This document shows, in pieces, positions 11,171 to 18,460 of a stretch of DNA of 34,930 nt (position 1 is the stretch's first letter; every line of letters starts with the position of its first letter). The notes beneath the pieces were generated by a model. It was not told the origin of the DNA and searched no databases. It worked only from the letters and a program-made list of their open reading frames with translations. This DNA is from Bacteroidales bacterium (GTDB taxonomy: Bacteria > Bacteroidota > Bacteroidia > Bacteroidales > UBA932). The DNA is taken from contig DUNA01000008.1 of assembly GCA_012839605.1 (NCBI GenBank), positions 1 to 34,930 of the forward strand, given 5' to 3'. The position numbers were made by a program, and so were the translations under genes.

Positions 11171-12766
11171 ATGAGCAAACTAGACCTGTCTAAGTATGGA
11201 ATCACCAACGTAGGTGAAATTGTGTACAATCCATCTTATGAGACCTTGTATCAGGCAGAAATGGATTCGGCCAACGAAGGCTTTGAGAAAGGCGTGCAAA
11301 CCAATATGGGAGCCGTCAACGTGAGAACGGGTGTTTTTACAGGACGTTCACCCAAGGACAAATACATTGTCAAAGACAAGACTACGGAAAATACCGTATG
11401 GTGGGATGGCGTCATCAACAAGTCCATAAGCACAGAAGTGTGGGATTCATTGAAAGGCATTGCCCAAGAAGAGATGTCAGGCAAGAAAAAATTGTATGTG
11501 GTAGATTCTTTCTGTGGAACGAATGCAGATACAAGATTGAAAGTACGCTTTATCATGGAAGTAGCCTGGCAGGCCCATTTTGTAACAAACATGTTTATAC
11601 GTCCCTCTGAATACGAGTTGGAGCATTACGGAGAGCCCGATTTTGTGATGATCAACGCTTCCAAAGCCACCAATCCCAATTGGAAAGAGCAAGGCTTGAA
11701 TTCAGATGTATTTGTGGTGTTTAACCTTACGGAGCGTATGGCCGTAGTAGGAGGAAGCTGGTACGGTGGAGAAATGAAGAAAGGGATTTTCTCTATGATG
11801 AACTACTACCTGCCGTTGAAAGGCATTGCTTCTATGCACTGTTCTGCCAACGTAGGCGAGGATGGCGACGTAGCCATTTTCTTTGGACTCTCCGGCACAG
11901 GCAAAACAACGCTCTCTACCGATCCCAAGCGCTACTTGATTGGTGACGACGAGCACGGCTGGGACGACCACGGTGTGTTCAACTTTGAAGGCGGTTGTTA
12001 TGCCAAATGTATTGATTTGAGTAAAGAAAAAGAACCCGATATCTGGAAGGCCATCCGCCGTGACGCTTTGTTGGAAAACGTGACGATCTTGCCGGACGGC
12101 ACGCCCGATTTTACAGACGCGTCCGTTACGGAAAACACCCGCGTATCGTATCCTATTTATTTTATCAACAAGATTGTATTGCCTTCCAAAGCAGGCCACG
12201 CAAAAAAAGTGATCTACTTGTCTGCAGACGCTTACGGAGTGTTACCTCCCGTTTCCATTTTGGATGAGAAGCAAGCACAATACCACTTCTTGTGCGGTTA
12301 TACATCCAAACTGGCCGGTACGGAACGCGGTATTACAGAACCGCAACCTTCTTTTTCGGCTGCCTTTGGTGCTGCTTTCTTGACAGTGCATCCTACCATT
12401 TACGCCAAAAATTTGGTGAGGAAAATGAAGGAACACGATGCCAAAGCGTATTTGGTCAATACGGGATGGAACGGAACAGGTGAACGTATTTCTTTGAAAG
12501 AGACACGCGCCATCATAGACGCCATTTTGGACGGAAGTATTGATGAGGCACCCACCAAGCACATTCCCATCATGAACTTGAACATTCCTGTGGAATTGCC
12601 CGGTGTGTCTTCAGATATTTTGGATCCCAGAGATACGTATGAACAAGTAGAACAATGGGAAGAAAAAGCCGTCTCTTTGGCCGGTCAGTATATCAAGAAC
12701 TTTGAGAAGTATTGCGACAACGAAGACGCTTGTGCCTTGGTGGCATCGGGTCCGCAATTGCCGTAA
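11171..12766 (+). CDS. pckA: Phosphoenolpyruvate carboxykinase (ATP)
   Basis: Interconverts oxaloacetate + ATP and PEP + CO2 + ADP. In anaerobic Bacteroidales it often runs in the carboxylating direction on the route to succinate/propionate. The ATG at 11171 ([15 protein letters not shown]) gives 531 residues, the normal size for ATP-type PEPCK; an upstream in-frame extension to 11060 would overlap recQ and is rejected. Motifs: substrate Arg region [11 protein letters not shown] (about 58-67), P-loop [11 protein letters not shown] (about 238-248), and metal/kinase-2 segment GDDEHGWDD shortly after. It is a single-gene unit, transcribed from a candidate promoter at 11084-11114 that overlaps the recQ promoter, and it converges on the phosphofructokinase gene with only 3 bp between stops. 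Confidence 0.97.
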   Translation: MSKLDLSKYGITNVGEIVYNPSYETLYQAEMDSANEGFEKGVQTNMGAVNVRTGVFTGRSPKDKYIVKDKTTENTVWWDGVINKSISTEVWDSLKGIAQEEMSGKKKLYVVDSFCGTNADTRLKVRFIMEVAWQAHFVTNMFIRPSEYELEHYGEPDFVMINASKATNPNWKEQGLNSDVFVVFNLTERMAVVGGSWYGGEMKKGIFSMMNYYLPLKGIASMHCSANVGEDGDVAIFFGLSGTGKTTLSTDPKRYLIGDDEHGWDDHGVFNFEGGCYAKCIDLSKEKEPDIWKAIRRDALLENVTILPDGTPDFTDASVTENTRVSYPIYFINKIVLPSKAGHAKKVIYLSADAYGVLPPVSILDEKQAQYHFLCGYTSKLAGTERGITEPQPSFSAAFGAAFLTVHPTIYAKNLVRKMKEHDAKAYLVNTGWNGTGERISLKETRAIIDAILDGSIDEAPTKHIPIMNLNIPVELPGVSSDILDPRDTYEQVEQWEEKAVSLAGQYIKNFEKYCDNEDACALVASGPQLP

Positions 12767-12769
12767 TTG

Positions 12770-14011
12770 TTAGTAATTCAGGATTTTATTGAAATCAAAC
12801 AATTCCGGTTTTTCTATGAGTTTCTTGGCATCCTCATAGTCTTCTTCCGTAATGTAATCCATGATGTGGCGGGTGAAGAACTGCATTTCTTGTGATTTCA
12901 TGCTGACCATACGCGGAGGTATTTTGCCTGTGCGGGGGTCTTGTAAATCTTGCAGGAAGAGGGGAATGATTTTCCCGTTTCCGTCGCGACAGACCATGCA
13001 GCCGCTCACGCCTTTTGTATAGAGTTCGTATACGCCCATACCCAACATGGAGCAATACTCCAGGTCGTACGATTTGGGGCTGATGCAACGTACCTCGTAG
13101 CCGACCTCTACCGGTCTTGTTTTTACATTCAATCCTAAGCTCTTAAGTTTTTTGTCTACCAGGTTGTCGATGATATGCGACTTGGAGATTTTCCCTAATT
13201 CCGGATGGCCGTGGTCGTCATACGTGAAGGCTATTTCTGCATTTTGAATGTCTTTGTCAGAAAGGGCTTGGAAGACGCCTTCCGATATGATGACACAGCC
13301 GTAGGGGATGTTGCGCAACTGGCGTTTGATGACTGACGACACAATCAGGTGTACTATTTTGTCTATAGTAATAGGCGTTCTGTAGAACATTTCCGTGATG
13401 ATGATCATAGGGAAATGGCATGAAGAACCTATCCCAAATGCCAAATGTCCCGATGAGCGCCCCATAGCCGTTACAATGAACCAGTTTTCGCTCGTACGGG
13501 CGTCCTCATAAACGGTACGTCCCAAGGTGGTACCCTCTGCTTTGGCACTTTGGTAACCAAACGTAGGTACGCCTTCCGGCAAGGGGAGGTCGTTGTCTAT
13601 CGTTTTGGGTACATGTATGTTGGCTACATTGTAGTTCTTCTTTTGCAAAAATTGCGTGATGAGGTTTGCCGTGGTAGCGGTGTCGTCTCCTCCAATGGTC
13701 ACCAACAGTTTTACGTTGTATTCTGAAAACAAATCAAAATTGAAGTTCTTCTCAAAATCTTCATCACTTGGTTTGTAACGGCTCATCCTCAGGTACGAAC
13801 CTCCTTTATTAAAAAGCAAATCTGCTTTATCAAAGTCCATCTCTTCTATCCTGCATTTCTCTTTGCAGAACAAGCCTATGTATCCGCCGTGAAGTCCTAT
13901 GATGCGGTATCCTTTTGTGAGAAATGTTTTCGTAATGGTGCATACTACGGTGTTGATGCCCGGAGCCGGACCGCCACCGCATAGTATGGCAACAGTAGGT
14001 TTCTTTTCCAT
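12770..14011 (-). CDS. pfp: Phosphofructokinase, probably diphosphate (PPi)-dependent
   Basis: 413-residue PfkA-superfamily enzyme phosphorylating fructose 6-phosphate. Motifs: ILCGGGPAPGIN (9-20), GGDD at 107-110, PKTIDND at 135-141, and TAMGRSSGHLAFG near 183. ATP-dependent enzymes have GGDGS and PGTIDND. An Asp in GGDD and a Lys in PKTIDND are the recognised marks of PPi use, so I infer PPi as phosphoryl donor, which would make the step reversible. The length exceeds the compact ATP enzyme (about 320 aa) and is below the roughly 550-aa plant-like PPi enzymes. Last gene of the kdsC-maf-pfp strand, 45 nt after maf, with a weak box for its own promoter. Convergent with pckA. Confidence 0.88.
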   Translation of the reverse strand: MEKKPTVAILCGGGPAPGINTVVCTITKTFLTKGYRIIGLHGGYIGLFCKEKCRIEEMDFDKADLLFNKGGSYLRMSRYKPSDEDFEKNFNFDLFSEYNVKLLVTIGGDDTATTANLITQFLQKKNYNVANIHVPKTIDNDLPLPEGVPTFGYQSAKAEGTTLGRTVYEDARTSENWFIVTAMGRSSGHLAFGIGSSCHFPMIIITEMFYRTPITIDKIVHLIVSSVIKRQLRNIPYGCVIISEGVFQALSDKDIQNAEIAFTYDDHGHPELGKISKSHIIDNLVDKKLKSLGLNVKTRPVEVGYEVRCISPKSYDLEYCSMLGMGVYELYTKGVSGCMVCRDGNGKIIPLFLQDLQDPRTGKIPPRMVSMKSQEMQFFTRHIMDYITEEDYEDAKKLIEKPELFDFNKILNY

Positions 14012-14033
14012 AATTTTGATCTTTAAAATCAGG

Positions 14034-14041
14034 TAAATGTA
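14034..14041 (-). promoter_or_regulatory. Possible weak promoter box before pfp (TACATTTA)
   Basis: One mismatch to TAnnTTTG, 22 nt before the ATG at 14011, within the 45-nt gap after maf. The unusual gap inside an otherwise overlapping unit makes a separate promoter plausible. Confidence 0.3.
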
Positions 14042-14056
14042 AGAAAAAAGGATTTC

Positions 14057-14659
14057 TTAGAGAAATTCCACCACTTTACATCTTTTGAGAAAAGCCCAAA
14101 AGGCGTGTATGGGAAATCCCATTACGTTGTAAAAACTGCCTTCTATACGTTCTATACCAATATATCCAATCCATTCTTGTACGCCGTAAGCGCCTGCTTT
14201 GTCATACGGTTTGTAGGTATTGACGTAATATTGGATTTCTTCTTCTTCCAAGTGTGAAAACCACACCCGGGTTGTATCTGTAAAGCCGGAAGCTATTTTG
14301 TGTTCTTCAGAAGAACGAAGAAATACACCTGTGACTACTTTGTGGCAACGGCCTGAGAGTTGGCGGAGCATGTGGCACGCCTGTTCGTGGTTCTGCGGTT
14401 TTCCCAAAACGGATTGTTCTTGATAGACCAACGTATCTGCTGTGATGATCAAGTCGTTGCCTTGTAATGGTTTTTGGTAGGCATACGATTTTGTTTGGGC
14501 CAGATGAAGCGGTATGTCTGCCGGTTCTATGTCTTTTGGGAGGTTGTCTTCGTCAATGCCGTGGATTGTTGCTGTATCAAAAGGCAACCCCAAGCCTTCC
14601 ATCAGTTGTTTTCTTCTGGGAGAGGACGATCCCAATATCATATGGTATTTTGTATTCAT
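14057..14659 (-). CDS. maf: Maf-family nucleoside triphosphate pyrophosphatase
   Basis: 200-residue Maf/HAM1-type house-cleaning pyrophosphatase that hydrolyses non-canonical or excess NTPs to NMP + PPi. The signature LGSSSPRRKQLM (residues 9-20) is clear, and further family segments follow: ITADTLVY with the conserved Asp, a QLSGRCHKVVTGV stretch and YDKAGAYGVQEW near residue 160. Members act on dTTP/UTP or m7GTP and related nucleotides; the Gln after YGV points to the dTTP/UTP (YhdE-like) group, but this is not decisive. The start overlaps the kdsC stop by 4 bp (ATGA), suggesting coupled translation. Confidence 0.92.
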   Translation of the reverse strand: MNTKYHMILGSSSPRRKQLMEGLGLPFDTATIHGIDEDNLPKDIEPADIPLHLAQTKSYAYQKPLQGNDLIITADTLVYQEQSVLGKPQNHEQACHMLRQLSGRCHKVVTGVFLRSSEEHKIASGFTDTTRVWFSHLEEEEIQYYVNTYKPYDKAGAYGVQEWIGYIGIERIEGSFYNVMGFPIHAFWAFLKRCKVVEFL

Positions 14660-15204
14660 TGGCTGAGCGTTCGGGCTATGTCTTCCGGCAGTCCTTCAGA
14701 CCCTTTGTACCATTTGCCATGGAGTTTGAGTACTTGTTCTATGACTTCGCGTACGCATCCGCGACCGCCCGGGAACGGAGAAACGTATTGTGCTATTCTC
14801 CGTACTTCCGTGGCTGCGTCTGTAGGACAAAAGGAAAAACCGCAAGCCATCATAGGCGGAATGTCGGGAATGTCGTCTCCGGCATACGCTACTTCAGAAG
14901 GGTCCAATCCGTGTTTTTTGCAGAAATCTTCAAAAGGAGGCATTTTGTTCAGTGCTCCCATATAGATGTCTTCCACACCCAACAACGTATAACGCTTTGC
15001 TACAGAAGGAGATGTGGCTCCTGTAATGATGGCTACGGGGTATCCGTGTTCCAACGCTTGTCGGATGGCGTATCCGTCACGTGCATAGTGTACGCGAATC
15101 AAATCTCCGTCCGCCATAGCTATGACAGTGCCGTCTGTAAGAACGCCGTCAATATCAAATGCAAAAGCTTTAATGGTGTGTAGTCTATTTTTGTAGTTGC
15201 TCAT
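14656..15204 (-). CDS. kdsC: 3-deoxy-D-manno-octulosonate 8-phosphate phosphatase KdsC (HAD family)
   Basis: Dephosphorylates Kdo-8-phosphate to Kdo for the lipopolysaccharide inner core. I choose the ATG at 15204 (MSNYKNRLHTIKAF) rather than the open frame reaching 15255, which would run over the divergent lipoprotein start and both promoter boxes. The 182-residue protein is a capless HAD phosphatase: motif I FDIDGVLTDG with D17 and D19, motif II IITGATS (59-65), Lys in LNKMPP, and motif III AGDDIPD (108-114). The length and the VLTDG sequence fit KdsC rather than larger HAD enzymes. First gene of a three-gene minus-strand unit with maf and the PPi-type phosphofructokinase. Its -7 box ends 8 nt before the start codon. 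Confidence 0.9.
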   Translation of the reverse strand: MSNYKNRLHTIKAFAFDIDGVLTDGTVIAMADGDLIRVHYARDGYAIRQALEHGYPVAIITGATSPSVAKRYTLLGVEDIYMGALNKMPPFEDFCKKHGLDPSEVAYAGDDIPDIPPMMACGFSFCPTDAATEVRRIAQYVSPFPGGRGCVREVIEQVLKLHGKWYKGSEGLPEDIARTLSQ

Positions 15205-15212
15205 AGTAACGG

Positions 15213-15220
15213 CAAAGTTA
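15213..15220 (-). promoter_or_regulatory. kdsC-maf-pfp promoter -7 box (TAACTTTG)
   Basis: Exact match to TAnnTTTG on the minus strand, ending 8 nt before the kdsC ATG at 15204. No clear -33 element is seen at 19-21 bp. The start at 15204 and this box support each other. Confidence 0.55.
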
Positions 15221-15222
15221 AC

Positions 15223-15230
15223 TATATTTG
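15223..15230 (+). promoter_or_regulatory. -7 box (TATATTTG) for the 941-aa lipoprotein gene
   Basis: Exact TAnnTTTG, 19 nt before the ATG at 15250. The nearest TTG upstream is 23 bp away, slightly far. It lies 2 bp from the opposing kdsC box. Confidence 0.55.
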
Positions 15231-15249
15231 CACGAGTAATAGTAACAGT

Positions 15250-18075
15250 ATGCATAGGTTTCAGATTCTTTTATTGATTGTGGTATCCTTCTTTGCCATT
15301 TCTTGCGACCAAACAGGAACTACTACCACGTTTACCGGTACGGTAGTAGATGTGTTGAATAAACAACCGCTTCCGGGAGTAGTCGTATCTGTTATGCCAT
15401 TCAATCTGGGCCAGGAAACAGACCAAGACGGAACATTTTCCATTGCGTTACCCAGAACAGACGAATCTGTCTATCTTGTTTTCAGCAAGCCCGGGTACGA
15501 CAAGCAGGAAACATTGAAGATGCCGCTTTCACCCAGAAAAAAGAACGTATATACGTTTACCATTTTATTGATCAGACGTGTAGCCATAGCCCAATTGTCA
15601 GAAGAGCTCATAGATTTTGGAGGAAGCAAAACGGAAATTGTGGCGCAGTTGTCAAATCCAGGCAACGATACGTTGCATTGGAACTTTTTGGACATTTATT
15701 TTCCGCCCTGGTTGCAGGTAGAACCTTTGGGAGGGGAGTTGCCTCCCGAGCAAACGGAGGAATTGCTTTTTACTTGCGACAGATCTGTTGTAGAGATTGG
15801 TCACTATTTGGGAGAAATACAACTGACCGGAGCAGAAGTTCCTTTGTTGATTCCTGTGGCGTTGTTGAAAGAAGGTGCGTTGTTGGAAGTAGAAGGTACG
15901 CATTTTAAGTTTGGGGAAGAAGAAACGGCAGCCGTTACCACCTTGAAAAACAAAGGAAACATACCGTTTGACTGGCAGCTGGAAGACGCTTTGCCGGAGT
16001 GGTTGTCTTGGGAGCAGACGGAGGGAACGATTCAACCGGATACGGAGCAATCCATAGCCATTACAGCGGACCGCAGCGTGCTGGACTACGGCAGCTATAC
16101 ATACAATACCACATTGTTGTCCAAAGGCGGAGATGTATCGTATGTCTTTCAGATTGACAAAACAAAAGATGTATTGCAAGTGTCTCCAAAAACCTTGGAT
16201 TTTGGAATGCAAAGTGTGCAAAGAACCTTTACCGTTTCCCGGTTGGCAGGAGTACATCCGGTAGCCTTTACGCTTACCTGCGAAGACGAAAATCTGTCCT
16301 TTTCTCCAACCCAGGGCACCATTTCTAAAGAGCAGGAAAGCATAGAAGTGGTGGTGACATTGGACAGGGAACACATTCCCTCGGGCGCCTCGGCAAGTAT
16401 CATTTCTGTTGCATACGCAGAAGAGGAGTTGAAGGTGGCTGTGAATTACGCAACAGAGGCAGGACCTCCGGAAGTCACATCTGACGGCGTGGCGCTGGAC
16501 GAAGGCTACCGCTTGCATTTTAAAGGCACCTTGGTAACAAACGGAGGCGGGGCCATCATTCAACACGGGCACTGCTGGAGTACGGAACCGGATCCGGAAG
16601 TGTCGGTAGGCAGCCAAGGCGGTTGTACGCAATTGGGGTCCGTGGAAGAAGGCAGCACGTTCGTTTCTTACCCGGAAACGCTTCCTGCAGATGGAACTAC
16701 CTGGTATGTGAGGGCGTATGCAGAAAACGAGGTGGCTGTTGCTTACGGCCAAACGTTTGTGTTTACGTACGAACCTCCCTCTTTGCGCGGCTTGCAATTG
16801 AACGACGATGCCGACGAGAATGAGCTGACTTTATACGAAAGAAGAGCTGCCGGAACGCCTTTCATAGAACGCGGTTTTGTATGGAGTTTTGAAGAAAAAA
16901 CACCTGTTTTGGAAGAAGACCATCACGTATTGCTGGGTGGACACGACTACGCAACTCAATTTTCTTATATACTTACCAAACCGGAAAGGGGAGTGACTTA
17001 TAGGGTACGCAGTTTTGCCGTCAATGCAAGCGGGATAGCGTACTCCAACACGCTTACATCTTTCTTGCCGATTGTAGAGCCGGTACTCGTTACAGGAGCG
17101 GCGGAACACGTGACGCATTATGCGGCCACGCTCCAAGGAACGCTGCAAAAGAAAGGGTCAGAAGACATTTTATCATACGGCCATTGTTGGAGCAGCCAGC
17201 ACAACCAACCCACATGGGAAGACGAACATACGAATTTGGGGGTAAACCCTTCAACAGGTTCTTTTGTATCCTCTTTGGAGCATCTGCTCATCAATACCAC
17301 TTATTATTACAGGTCGTACGTAAGGACAACAAAAGGTGTGTACTACGGTCCGGTGCAGGAATTTACTACGCAAAAGGATAACAGCGTAGTCGTATCTGAT
17401 GGATTGAAGATGTTCTTTACGGTAAACGAAGAAGGAAAAGCCTACGATTGGACAGGGGCAGCCCACGATTTGATTGTATCTAACGGCATCCGATACAAGA
17501 CGGCTTTAGGGCAAAAGCCCAAGGGAGTGCCGGCCGCCATTTCTTTTAACGGAAACAGCGGGTACTTGTATAGCAAAAATAAAAATCCGCTGTCCGGTAT
17601 ATCAAGGGGGACCATCAGCTTTTGGTTGCGTTTTCCGGACGGCATGCGACAAGATGAAAAGTATCCGTTTATAGGATCTGTGAGTGAAGACGGTATGTAC
17701 TTCATGATCAGCCACGAAGAAAAAGATTGGGTCTTATCTTTGAGCATGGGACCCGGTAAAGAAACGTATTCTGAAGCGTTGCCCAGTGTTGCGGGGCTTG
17801 ACATCACCAATTTCTTGGGCAAAGAATGGCATATGTTGACCGTAGTATCCAACGGCAAAACCATGACGCTTTATTTGGATGGTGTCAAGATGCCTATAGA
17901 CGATATGGAAATACCTATGGCTTTTGGAATACAAAATGATTTGGTTGTTGGTGCGCATGCCTTGGGAGGCAGTACCTTAAACACCTTCTTAAAGGGAGAT
18001 ATGGCAGCCTTGAGGTTTTATGACAGAATGTTGTCGGATGCAGAGGTGGCCTCTATTTACAACGCAGAACAATAA
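15250..18075 (+). CDS. Multidomain surface lipoprotein (carboxypeptidase-regulatory-like, BACON-like, GHCWS repeats, LamG-like)
   Basis: 941 residues with a good lipoprotein signal (hydrophobic 5-17, then FAISC; Cys 19). Visible order: a carboxypeptidase-regulatory-like sandwich (about 27-105, FTGTVVDVLNKQPLPG and DQDGTFSIALP); three BACON/Ig-like modules of about 95 residues (about 113-206, 207-301, 302-400), the first two with the PxWL...GxLPP...CDRS / GTIQPDT...ADRS pattern; three modules of about 100 residues carrying GHCWS-type motifs near 439, 541 (GFVWS) and 644, each ending in a YVRAYAEN-like strand; and a C-terminal concanavalin/LamG-like domain (about 710-941, with TISFWLRF and MTLYLDGVKM). 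Such lipoproteins usually bind glycans or host or matrix material at the surface; the ligand is unknown. No enzyme motif and no type IX C-terminal domain are visible. It is transcribed alone from a box at 15223-15230. Confidence 0.88.
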   Translation: MHRFQILLLIVVSFFAISCDQTGTTTTFTGTVVDVLNKQPLPGVVVSVMPFNLGQETDQDGTFSIALPRTDESVYLVFSKPGYDKQETLKMPLSPRKKNVYTFTILLIRRVAIAQLSEELIDFGGSKTEIVAQLSNPGNDTLHWNFLDIYFPPWLQVEPLGGELPPEQTEELLFTCDRSVVEIGHYLGEIQLTGAEVPLLIPVALLKEGALLEVEGTHFKFGEEETAAVTTLKNKGNIPFDWQLEDALPEWLSWEQTEGTIQPDTEQSIAITADRSVLDYGSYTYNTTLLSKGGDVSYVFQIDKTKDVLQVSPKTLDFGMQSVQRTFTVSRLAGVHPVAFTLTCEDENLSFSPTQGTISKEQESIEVVVTLDREHIPSGASASIISVAYAEEELKVAVNYATEAGPPEVTSDGVALDEGYRLHFKGTLVTNGGGAIIQHGHCWSTEPDPEVSVGSQGGCTQLGSVEEGSTFVSYPETLPADGTTWYVRAYAENEVAVAYGQTFVFTYEPPSLRGLQLNDDADENELTLYERRAAGTPFIERGFVWSFEEKTPVLEEDHHVLLGGHDYATQFSYILTKPERGVTYRVRSFAVNASGIAYSNTLTSFLPIVEPVLVTGAAEHVTHYAATLQGTLQKKGSEDILSYGHCWSSQHNQPTWEDEHTNLGVNPSTGSFVSSLEHLLINTTYYYRSYVRTTKGVYYGPVQEFTTQKDNSVVVSDGLKMFFTVNEEGKAYDWTGAAHDLIVSNGIRYKTALGQKPKGVPAAISFNGNSGYLYSKNKNPLSGISRGTISFWLRFPDGMRQDEKYPFIGSVSEDGMYFMISHEEKDWVLSLSMGPGKETYSEALPSVAGLDITNFLGKEWHMLTVVSNGKTMTLYLDGVKMPIDDMEIPMAFGIQNDLVVGAHALGGSTLNTFLKGDMAALRFYDRMLSDAEVASIYNAEQ

Positions 18076-18079
18076 AGTG

Positions 18080-18394
18080 TCAGGCTTCCGGGGTTCCGTC
18101 GCCAAAGTGGAGCGGAATTTGGTGCATGCCTTTTCCCGTAAGGCGGATTTCTCCAAAATGTTTCTCGTATTTTGTCAAATTGTCTTGCAACGCATTGAAA
18201 AAACGTTTGGCGTGTTCCGGTGTCATGACAATGCGGTTCTGTACTTTGGCTTTGACAATGCCCGGCATCATGCGTATGAAATCGAAGACAAATTCACTGC
18301 TTGAATGGGTTATGATGGCCAGGTTGGAATAACAGCCTTGCGCTACTTCTTCCGGCAATTCTATATTGATTTCTTTCTTGGGGTTTTGGTCCAT
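18080..18394 (-). CDS. DUF3467 family protein, 104 aa
   Basis: Small soluble protein recognisable as DUF3467 by INIELPEEVAQGCYSNLA, HSSSEFVFDFIRMMPG, AKVQNRIVMTPEHAKRF and LTKYEKHFGEI. The function of the family is unknown. No signal peptide or membrane segment is present. The length is typical. It is a single-gene unit here, with a TACTTTTG box 20 nt before the ATG that opposes the valS promoter. Its stop faces the stop of the large lipoprotein gene with only 4 bp between. Confidence 0.9.
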   Translation of the reverse strand: MDQNPKKEINIELPEEVAQGCYSNLAIITHSSSEFVFDFIRMMPGIVKAKVQNRIVMTPEHAKRFFNALQDNLTKYEKHFGEIRLTGKGMHQIPLHFGDGTPEA

Positions 18395-18414
18395 AGCTCT
18401 TTGATTTTATACCA

Positions 18415-18422
18415 CAAAAGTA
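18415..18422 (-). promoter_or_regulatory. -7 box (TACTTTTG) for the DUF3467 gene
   Basis: Exact TAnnTTTG on the minus strand, 20 nt before the ATG at 18394. No convincing -33 element. Confidence 0.5.
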
Positions 18423-18432
18423 GTATTTTTTA

Positions 18433-18440
18433 TATATTTG
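18433..18440 (+). promoter_or_regulatory. -7 box (TATATTTG) for valS and the downstream run
   Basis: Exact TAnnTTTG, 20 nt before the valS ATG. A TTTG at 18400-18403 is 29 bp upstream, too far for the standard spacing, so the -33 element is weak or absent. Confidence 0.55.
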
Positions 18441-18460
18441 TGCCTTATTCTCTATAATAT

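Noticed and set aside
11077-11229. Extension of recQ upstream of 11076
   Set aside because: The extra 51 residues are hydrophobic and unlike RecQ, cross the promoter and overlap the start of pckA. The extension would suggest a false membrane segment.
15652-16797. 381-codon open frame on the minus strand opposite the 941-aa lipoprotein gene
   Set aside because: Its translation is rich in Arg, Cys, Phe and Gln with no domain, while the plus strand shows clear lipoprotein modules throughout.
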